Shown here one piece after another: positions 9,437-15,174 of a DNA stretch of 64,000 nucleotides; within the stretch, counting starts at the first letter, position 1, and each line of letters begins with the position of its first letter. The notes under the pieces were generated by a model. It ran no database searches, was not told the DNA's origin, and saw nothing but the letters and a program-made list of their open reading frames with translations. Both the position numbers and the translations under genes were made by a program. Source of the DNA: Gammaproteobacteria bacterium (GTDB lineage: Bacteria; Pseudomonadota; Gammaproteobacteria; Xanthomonadales; Marinicellaceae); the NCBI GenBank assembly GCA_041395445.1, contig JAWLAO010000002.1, positions 186,001-250,000 on the forward strand. The letters are read 5' to 3'.

Positions 9437-9859
9437 ATGAAAAAGCATAAATACTTAGTCGAACCAACATTTCTGCGTAAATCGGACTATTCCTATGTCA
9501 ATTACAATGGGAGTGATTTAGACTCTATTCTTTCCTTCTCGATAGGTCGAAATAATGGAGATTTAATTTTGCATCAGCAAAGGATTGAGGTTTATGCTCG
9601 TGATAATAATCCTGAGCTTTTATTTGGTGCGATTGTTGATTTATTTATTGCCCTGGGTGACAAAGGATTGGATTATAAAAAACGTATCTTGGACAGTTAC
9701 GGTCATTTATTACCATCAAATAAGACTATGACGTTAACTCGATCTATGAACAGTGTGTTGAAAGATTCAACAGTTATTAAAGATTTGAAAGGCTCATTTC
9801 TTAGTTTAGGACTCGTGGGTGCGTTATTGTCATCGGCTCATTTGTCAGAGATTAAATAA
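9437..9859 (+). CDS. Hypothetical protein of the signalling locus
   Basis: I do not recognise this 140-residue protein. ATG at 9437 is preferred over the GTG at 9434. It is soluble-looking, with a strand-rich N-terminal half (SILSFSIGRNNGDLILHQQRIEVY), a helical middle (ELLFGAIVDLFIALGDKGLDYKKRIL) and a mildly hydrophobic C-terminal helix. There is no signal peptide. It lies 49 bases before the next plus-strand gene and has an FNR-like site upstream, so it probably belongs with the minus-strand signalling genes that converge on this pair. There is no Shine-Dalgarno sequence, and translation may be leaderless. Confidence 0.6.
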   Translation: MKKHKYLVEPTFLRKSDYSYVNYNGSDLDSILSFSIGRNNGDLILHQQRIEVYARDNNPELLFGAIVDLFIALGDKGLDYKKRILDSYGHLLPSNKTMTLTRSMNSVLKDSTVIKDLKGSFLSLGLVGALLSSAHLSEIK

Positions 9860-9908
9860 AGTGACTAGGTTGAATAGTCGAAAAAATTTGAGGAACAGGT
9901 TTTAATTT

Positions 9909-10529
9909 ATGGAATCTAAAAAATATTTAATGCCCACACCCGGCGGTTCATATTATTTCGTTCAGGATAGTGAAAAAACGGAATATAGAGATGTTATCAG
10001 ACGTTTAGTTAACCATTCTTCTAGTCCCGAACTTTCAGAAACCAACTTACTGGAGATTTTTAATGTGAAAAGTTCTGAGAGTTTGCAAGATAAACTCAAA
10101 GAGTTTGAAGGTTTGAAATTAATTCAGGTTGTTGATAATCAATTCCAAGTACCGGTAGGAAATATCGAAGAGGATTTGGTGAATATTATCAAGTTTTTCT
10201 CAAAAAACGGAAAGTCTCTACTGTCTGATTCACAAGGTTTTTGTGTGGCAAATAATGGTTTTCCATCTGAAATGAGCGATGAAATTTCTGTTTTGTCGGC
10301 TGACATTGCGATGATGCATAAACGCCGTGCACTAGGCATAAATAGCCGTCTGGGGTTGAATTCACAAGCATGGTCAATTGTTGATGCGTCCGGAAACAGT
10401 CGTTTGGGTTTCTGGCCTTTGAATATTGAAGATGAAGTTTTTGTACTTGCCGTTGAAGGTGTTCCATCTTTTAATCGCCCTGAATTTGTTGAGTTGGTTT
10501 GGATGCTGTATTTGCGATACGGTAAGTAG
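9909..10529 (+). CDS. Hypothetical protein, possible winged-helix plus roadblock-like domain
   Basis: This 206-residue soluble protein is not clearly assignable. Residues about 20-80 (RDVIRRLVNH, LLEIFNVKSSESLQDKLKEF, KLIQVVDNQF) look like a small winged helix. Residues about 95-206 (LLSDSQGFCVANNG, EISVLSADIAMMHKR, AWSIVDASGNSRLG, EDEVFVLAVEG) have the strand-strand-helix-strand order of roadblock/LC7 domains. The minus-strand cluster across the terminator encodes an unmistakable roadblock protein and its GTPase, which makes this reading more likely. A weak GAGGAACAGG site precedes the ATG. The fold is an inference. Confidence 0.65.
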   Translation: MESKKYLMPTPGGSYYFVQDSEKTEYRDVIRRLVNHSSSPELSETNLLEIFNVKSSESLQDKLKEFEGLKLIQVVDNQFQVPVGNIEEDLVNIIKFFSKNGKSLLSDSQGFCVANNGFPSEMSDEISVLSADIAMMHKRRALGINSRLGLNSQAWSIVDASGNSRLGFWPLNIEDEVFVLAVEGVPSFNRPEFVELVWMLYLRYGK

Positions 10530-10547
10530 TATATTTGATGAATCAAT

Positions 10548-10582
10548 AAAAAAACCGAAATCAAAGGATTCCGGTTTTTTTA
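10548..10582. terminator. Bidirectional terminator between convergent signalling genes
   Basis: An A-rich/T-rich hairpin has arms ACCGAAATC and GATTCCGGT (one mismatch), a 4-base loop, As before and Ts after. It sits between the stop at 10529 (plus) and the stop at 10603 (minus), so it can serve both transcripts. Confidence 0.75.
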
Positions 10583-10602
10583 TTACTTTTTTTTATTGAA
10601 CT

Positions 10603-11361
10603 TTAGGTAATTAAGGTATCCATTAGGTCAATCATAAATTCGGCATCATCTTGAGATTGTTGTTCCCACTTGTTAAAGCCTAATGATTGCAATGTGCTTT
10701 TGCCTTTTTCGCTACTATGCATTTCAGCTAGTAATTCGCGCATATCATCAACTTCCAAATCAGAGTTTTCAAAAAAACTCGGACCAATCAAAAAGTTATG
10801 TCTTATGACTGAAATTTGACTGGTTACGATTGGTCTCAATTGGCTTCGCAGAAATTTTGACATATCTTCATAGCCTTCTTTGAGGAAAAAACCGGCATCT
10901 TCTTTACCATTGATTAGGTTTTTAGCAACCATGACATAGTTTTGATATTCGGTGACATTAATATTCGCGGGATTCAAGTCAGCGGGTTCCAGCATAATCA
11001 TACCGATGGTACTGACTTCTGGATCACTTGCTGTGGCAATATTGCAGTTCTCTTTCAAGTCTTCGACTTTGTGATAGCTCGATTCACTATTGACGCAAAT
11101 AATTGCTTCATCTGATTTATTCACCGGGGCGGCTATCGCAGTAAAGCCTTTATCCCGAATCAACATGGAGGCATCGTAGGGATTAGCATAAATTAAATCA
11201 ATTTTCCCGGCTTTAATATCCTCTCTTTGTCTTTCAAAAGAATCGTAAAGCTCGAGATGAATAGACTCATTTGTTTGCTTTTGCAACCAAGTGTTGAAAA
11301 TATACCAACCTGCAATATGATCCGGTGAAAAGTCCGGGCTGACGGTCATTGTGAATTTCAT
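10603..11361 (-). CDS. PhnD-like substrate-binding-fold protein without signal peptide
   Basis: This 252-residue protein has the fold of the phosphate/phosphite/phosphonate binding proteins (PhnD family). It has an N-terminal strand MKFTMTVSPDFSPDHI, then KAGKIDLIYANPYDASMLI, EAIICVNSESSYHKVEDLK, IATASDPEVSTIGMIML and INGKEDAGFFLKEGYEDMS. Transporter partners normally have an export signal. Here the first residues are already the first beta strand, so the protein should stay in the cytoplasm. No permease lies nearby. Its ATG overlaps the PAS gene stop (ATGA), so it works with that gene. I infer a cytoplasmic ligand sensor. The ligand is unknown. Confidence 0.8.
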   Translation of the reverse strand: MKFTMTVSPDFSPDHIAGWYIFNTWLQKQTNESIHLELYDSFERQREDIKAGKIDLIYANPYDASMLIRDKGFTAIAAPVNKSDEAIICVNSESSYHKVEDLKENCNIATASDPEVSTIGMIMLEPADLNPANINVTEYQNYVMVAKNLINGKEDAGFFLKEGYEDMSKFLRSQLRPIVTSQISVIRHNFLIGPSFFENSDLEVDDMRELLAEMHSSEKGKSTLQSLGFNKWEQQSQDDAEFMIDLMDTLIT

Positions 11362-11810
11362 TGTTTCTCCTCCGCCAGTAACTTTTTATATAGTTCTGTG
11401 CATTCGTTAATCTTGGTTCTTGAGGGTTTTCTTCTCACTGATGCAAAACCAACTAATTTACCATCCCGAATATTGGGTACGACTACCGCATAAACCCAAT
11501 AGTATTTGCCATCTTTTCGGAGGTTTTTTACATATCCACTCCATTTCGTTTGCGTGTTTATTGTATCCCACAAACCTTGAAATGCGACTGCCGGCATATC
11601 TGGATGTCTGAGTATGTAATGAGGAGCTCCAATCAATTCATCTTCGTTAAAACCGGACATTTCGATAAAGGCCTGGTTACAATGAGTAATAATTCCTTTG
11701 GTATCAGTTCTTGATACAATCAGTTTTCCCTCAGGAAAAGGAACTTCCTCATCAACTATTTCACGTTCGGCATTGGTATTGTCATAATATTTCAGTTGTA
11801 CTTTACTCAT
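11358..11810 (-). CDS. Stand-alone Aer-type PAS domain protein
   Basis: The 150-residue protein is essentially one PAS domain (residues about 25-135) of the aerotaxis-receptor type. The motifs ISRTDTKGIITHCNQAF (as VSRTD...), FIEMSGFNEDELIG, PHYILRHPDMP and NLRKDGKYYWV are all present. In Aer this domain binds FAD and reports the redox state of the cell. No transmembrane, HAMP or methyl-accepting region follows, so output must go through a partner. It starts 12 bases after the roadblock stop and overlaps the PhnD-like gene by 4 bases. FAD binding is inferred from family similarity. Confidence 0.88.
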   Translation of the reverse strand: MSKVQLKYYDNTNAEREIVDEEVPFPEGKLIVSRTDTKGIITHCNQAFIEMSGFNEDELIGAPHYILRHPDMPAVAFQGLWDTINTQTKWSGYVKNLRKDGKYYWVYAVVVPNIRDGKLVGFASVRRKPSRTKINECTELYKKLLAEEKQ

Positions 11811-11822
11811 GACTAACGCCTC

Positions 11823-12185
11823 CTAAATCATATCTGATATTTTCTTGGCAGCTCTTTTTACATCCAGAAAAATCAATCCCAGTTTAGCATTACTTTTTGC
11901 CATTACTGTTAGTACGGCATCTTCTCCGGCTTTCACCATCAACACATAACCATTATCACCTTTAATCAGTACTTGATCGAGTATTCCTCTCTCCAACTCT
12001 TGTGCTGTTCTGTCACCTAATGATAACATTGCAGCACTCATAGCACCAACACGGTCTTCATCAATGCTTGTTGGTAGTTGAGATGCAATAATCAGACCAT
12101 CAGTTGAAATGATAGCAGAGGCTTCGAGGTCTGTTGAAGAGCTGTTGAGCTCAATTAATATATCGTTGAGCTTTTCTATTCTCAT
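11823..12185 (-). CDS. Roadblock/LC7 domain protein
   Basis: This 120-residue protein is a single roadblock/LC7 domain. It has LNDILIELNSSSTDLEASAIISTDGLIIASQLP, then RVGAMSAAMLSLGDRTAQEL, QVLIKGDNGYVLMVKAG and AVLTVMAKSNAKLGLIFLDVKRAAKKI. Such proteins bind and regulate small Ras-like GTPases, as MglB does for MglA. ATG at 12185 is chosen over 12236 because a strong AAGGAGAAA site sits just before it. It is the first gene of the roadblock-PAS-PhnD operon, and the GTPase gene lies just upstream. Confidence 0.9.
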   Translation of the reverse strand: MRIEKLNDILIELNSSSTDLEASAIISTDGLIIASQLPTSIDEDRVGAMSAAMLSLGDRTAQELERGILDQVLIKGDNGYVLMVKAGEDAVLTVMAKSNAKLGLIFLDVKRAAKKISDMI

Positions 12186-12251
12186 AATTTTCTCCTTATA
12201 AAACTGTTGGTGGTTTTGCAATATTCCAGAATGCACAAACCAGTATCGCGT

Positions 12252-12293
12252 ATTCTAATTGATTTCTTGCAAACACTGCTTGATATCAATCAA
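12252..12293 (-). promoter_or_regulatory. FNR/Anr-type activated promoter for the roadblock-PAS-PhnD operon
   Basis: TTGAT-N4-ATCAA is perfect at 12280-12293. A minus-strand TAGAAT -10 lies at 12257-12252, which predicts transcription from about 12245. The centre of the FNR-type site (12286.5) is then exactly 41.5 bases upstream, the standard class II activator position. The 60-base leader carries the AAGGAGAAA site before the roadblock ATG. FNR and Anr act when oxygen is low. Confidence 0.75.
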
Positions 12294-12358
12294 GGATTCT
12301 TAAAGTAATTATAGTAAACTCTGCCAGAAAATACTGATTTTTAAAGGATAATTATATG

Positions 12359-13453
12359 TTAACCATTAATATTCTTTAAAAACAAGGAGTTCTCCGCATA
12401 ATGCTGATGAGCCGGTGTTTCATCAAGAACCATTTCAGTCACTTTGTTGAGCATGAAACGAACTTCATCTTTTTGTCTCGTATCAACTTTCACTGTTAGA
12501 ATCTCATCGTTACATTTGTGTCTGATTTCCTTGGATAATTGAGCCATGTTGTGCTCTTTGATATCGTAATGTGTAAAAGCAACCACTTTCATAGCATCCC
12601 GATTTCCGGATTGATCGATGATTTCACGATAATGTAAAAATTCGGCATAAGGAGCGACTGACGATAAATCAACCAAAATGACATAAATATTAGCCTTGTC
12701 AACAGTTTGATTTTGAACAAAATCATAGCGTTTTTGTCCGGGTGTACCATAAACTCTCAGTTTGGCTTTTGGTGTATTGTATTCACCAAAGTCAATTCCA
12801 ATTGTTGTGTTTTGCTTTAATAGTCCAACAGTATCCGTCGCTTTGACTTCACTGGTAAGGATGTTATTATCGCAAGCAGAGCTGATGGCTGTTGTTTTTC
12901 CTGAACCCGGACGACCCAGAAACACGACTTTGAGTGTTTTCAATGCATCAGGGTTTCTCAATTCCATAATTTTTGTAGCAACATTTTGGCTTCTTGCAGG
13001 TGTCTTTTTAATTGTTTGAGAGGCTGAAGATTTGATTTCCTTTATGCTGTGCATAAATTTTGAAAAAGCATTCTTTAAGCTAAAGCCCATTTTGAAGTTG
13101 ACACCTTTGCTATCCTTAAGTACCTTTGACTCTGAGATTGCGTTTAAAACTCCTAGAATTTTGGAGCTGTTTATTGGGTAACTGATTCTGTAAGTTAAAA
13201 TTTCGCCTCCAATTCTTTCAATCAAATCGCTTGGATTCTTGCTAAGAATAACTTTGGCTTTAGTTCTATCATCAATATCTGCATTCGCTTCCTCATTCTC
13301 CCGAAGAAATATGACATCAGATTGATTATTGATACGATTGACAGACCAGTTGTCTTGCAGTCTTGATTTTAATAAATGACAATATGACGCTATAACGCCA
13401 ACCAGGCTTTCATCCAGTTGAAGTAGAGATAGTGTTTTGTTAGCTTTTGACAC
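12359..13453 (-). CDS. MglA/Rab-like small GTPase with N-terminal receiver-like extension
   Basis: The C-terminal half is a Ras-like GTPase of the predicted-GTPase COG2229/MglA-like type. It has P-loop GRPGSGKTT at about 180-188, switch Thr in QNTTIGIDFGEY, G3 loop YGTPGQKRYD, FTHYD as the base-specificity loop, and VDTRQKDEV. The N-terminal 110 residues (RLQDNWSVNRINNQSDVIFL, AKVILSKNP, RISYPINSSKILGVL) resemble a degenerate receiver-type alpha/beta domain. A basic linker joins the two. The GTG start at 13453 is preferred because GGGGGT lies 6 bases before it; the longer TTG start at 13486 has none. It should partner the roadblock protein encoded next to it. Confidence 0.82.
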   Translation of the reverse strand: MSKANKTLSLLQLDESLVGVIASYCHLLKSRLQDNWSVNRINNQSDVIFLRENEEANADIDDRTKAKVILSKNPSDLIERIGGEILTYRISYPINSSKILGVLNAISESKVLKDSKGVNFKMGFSLKNAFSKFMHSIKEIKSSASQTIKKTPARSQNVATKIMELRNPDALKTLKVVFLGRPGSGKTTAISSACDNNILTSEVKATDTVGLLKQNTTIGIDFGEYNTPKAKLRVYGTPGQKRYDFVQNQTVDKANIYVILVDLSSVAPYAEFLHYREIIDQSGNRDAMKVVAFTHYDIKEHNMAQLSKEIRHKCNDEILTVKVDTRQKDEVRFMLNKVTEMVLDETPAHQHYAENSLFLKNING

Positions 13454-13557
13454 GACATCACCCCCAGTAAAATTCGTGTGAACCAAAAAATTGGCTTGTA
13501 AATATTCTTAAGTGGTATATATTTCTAATCTAAATGATTTTCATTAAGTTTATTGTA

Positions 13558-13685
13558 TGTAACAAACAAGTTTTATTCAAAGAACTTGATATGGTTCACA
13601 TAATAATTGTTTTAATCATCAGGAAACTGAGATGAAATTCACATTTATTTAACTATGTAACGAAATTTGTCACAATTTGTAACAA
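13558..13685. repeat. Four copies of a TGTNACRA motif in the ABC-phosphatase/GTPase spacer
   Basis: The 232-base gap holds TGTAACAA at 13558, TGTAACGA at 13656, TGTCACAA at 13668 and TGTAACAA at 13678. The last two form a 10-base tandem of AATTTGTNAC. They may be regulator sites for the GTPase gene. I see no gene in the gap and no convincing promoter hexamers. Confidence 0.4.
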
Positions 13686-14957
13686 TTAGGCTCTTGACTT
13701 TTGATAAAGTTCAAATTTCCCTACAAATTCAATTTGTTCATCTGTCTGAATGTACTTGTGATTGATAGAACGAATCTTCTCTATGGCTTTAATTGCAGAG
13801 ATTTTGTTAAGAAATATTAAGTTACATGCCAGCATAATTCCGGTTCTGCCCATTCCGGCTTTACAGTGATAAATAACGCTCTTTCCTTCGTCGAAATATT
13901 TTTGCATAAGTGATAGAAACTCAAAGGTTTTATCAATTTCTGGAACTCCCATATCTTTGATAGGGAAGTGAACCCCTTCAATCTGAAACTTTCCTAATTC
14001 ATGCGGATCAATCGGCTTTTGTTGCAGGCTGACAAGGCAGTCAACCCCCAGTTGTTGCATAATTTTTAAATCATCTTCAAGTTCAGTCATTAAGCCGGGT
14101 TTTTGCATGCCTCCGAGTTGATTGGGTAATATCCAGTAAAACTCACAAATACTCGAAAATCGGCGCAATATGCTCAGTTGGTTTTCTTTTTTTACAATAT
14201 CGTTCAGAGGGTTCGAGTACCATGCACTTCCACTTTGCAGAAATTCTTTTCCAAGTTCTGTTTGGGGTTGTTTAAAAAATTGATTCGTTTCAGTATGTTC
14301 ATGCAACACTCCGCCACTTACTAAGGCAATGGAGTCACTGATTTCTTTTGCCTCTTCTTTGTTATGAGTGATTAAAAGCACGGTTGTGATTTCTTTGAGT
14401 TTTTTGATAACTCCGATAATAATTTCTTCATCCTTGAGCGATGTATTTGCCAGAACCTCATCAAGTAACAATAATTTGGGTTTGCTCGCAACCGCTTTGG
14501 CAATCAATAGCATTTTGTGTATTCCCATGCTTTGTTTAATTGCCGGCTTATCAAGTATATCCTCAAACAATTCCCAGATTCCAAGTCGTTGGAAAACTTC
14601 ACGGGCGAAGTTTTTTTGTGCAGCGTCACTTTCAAGTTTAAGAAACTCTAAATCATCAGTGAAGTTTTCCAGAACTGTGCCGGTAAATAATCGAGCTTTT
14701 TGAAGCACATGACCGATTTGCTTTTCTGATAAGGATTTGTCAAGTCGTTCTCCTTCAAGATAAAACTTGCCTTTCTCCCAGTAAGATAGAGAAGGTGATT
14801 CCCTTAGTATCGCATTGATTAAAGAGCTTTTGCCGGTACCTGAAGGACCAAGAAGAGCCGTAACGCTGTTGTGTGTGAGATTGAGTTCATCAATCCTTAA
14901 CATTTCTTCGTTTCCGTAGCCCAATTGAAGGTTTTTGATTTTTAGAAGAGTATCCAT
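13686..14957 (-). CDS. ABC ATPase fused to a dual-specificity (CX5R) protein phosphatase
   Basis: This is a 423-residue two-domain protein. Residues 1-225 form an ABC nucleotide-binding domain: Walker A GPSGTGKSS at 37-45, Q-loop Gln86, Walker B LLLLDE at 162-167 and H-loop His198. The LSGGQ signature is degenerate (KQSMGIH, about 141-147). Residues about 265-423 match cysteine phosphatases of the CDKN3-like type: WILPNQLGGMQKPG, a general-acid Asp in FPIKDMGVPE, and the active site HCKAGMGRTG with Cys365 and Arg371. There is no membrane segment and no permease gene. It is divergent from fusA. I infer a cytoplasmic ATP-gated phosphatase linked to the GTPase/PAS/PhnD cassette. I know of no standard named family with this architecture. 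Confidence 0.85.
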   Translation of the reverse strand: MDTLLKIKNLQLGYGNEEMLRIDELNLTHNSVTALLGPSGTGKSSLINAILRESPSLSYWEKGKFYLEGERLDKSLSEKQIGHVLQKARLFTGTVLENFTDDLEFLKLESDAAQKNFAREVFQRLGIWELFEDILDKPAIKQSMGIHKMLLIAKAVASKPKLLLLDEVLANTSLKDEEIIIGVIKKLKEITTVLLITHNKEEAKEISDSIALVSGGVLHEHTETNQFFKQPQTELGKEFLQSGSAWYSNPLNDIVKKENQLSILRRFSSICEFYWILPNQLGGMQKPGLMTELEDDLKIMQQLGVDCLVSLQQKPIDPHELGKFQIEGVHFPIKDMGVPEIDKTFEFLSLMQKYFDEGKSVIYHCKAGMGRTGIMLACNLIFLNKISAIKAIEKIRSINHKYIQTDEQIEFVGKFELYQKSRA

Positions 14958-15031
14958 TCTGTGGATTATAATTAAAAAAAATGAACAAACTACTCTTTTT
15001 TTAGTGAAGTGTTCGACAATATTGACTTTAA

Positions 15032-15046
15032 GTTGAATTTTTCAAC
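15032..15046. promoter_or_regulatory. Short palindrome between the ABC-phosphatase and fusA genes
   Basis: GTTGAA-TTT-TTCAAC is a perfect 6-bp inverted repeat in the 217-base divergent spacer. It could be an operator for either side. The rest of the spacer is AT-rich and I see no gene in it. Confidence 0.3.
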
Positions 15047-15174
15047 AATAATCACACTCAAAGTCAATAATTACTTAACCTTACAAGGTTTTTCAAGTAT
15101 CATGCGTCCTCAAATTATTCGGCGGGCATTTTTCAGCTCCGCCAAACTCATAAAAATTAACAGAATGAACGATT

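Noticed and set aside
10139..10564. Antisense reading frame opposite the 9909-10529 gene
   Set aside because: It is a frame shadow that crosses the terminator and has low-complexity composition.
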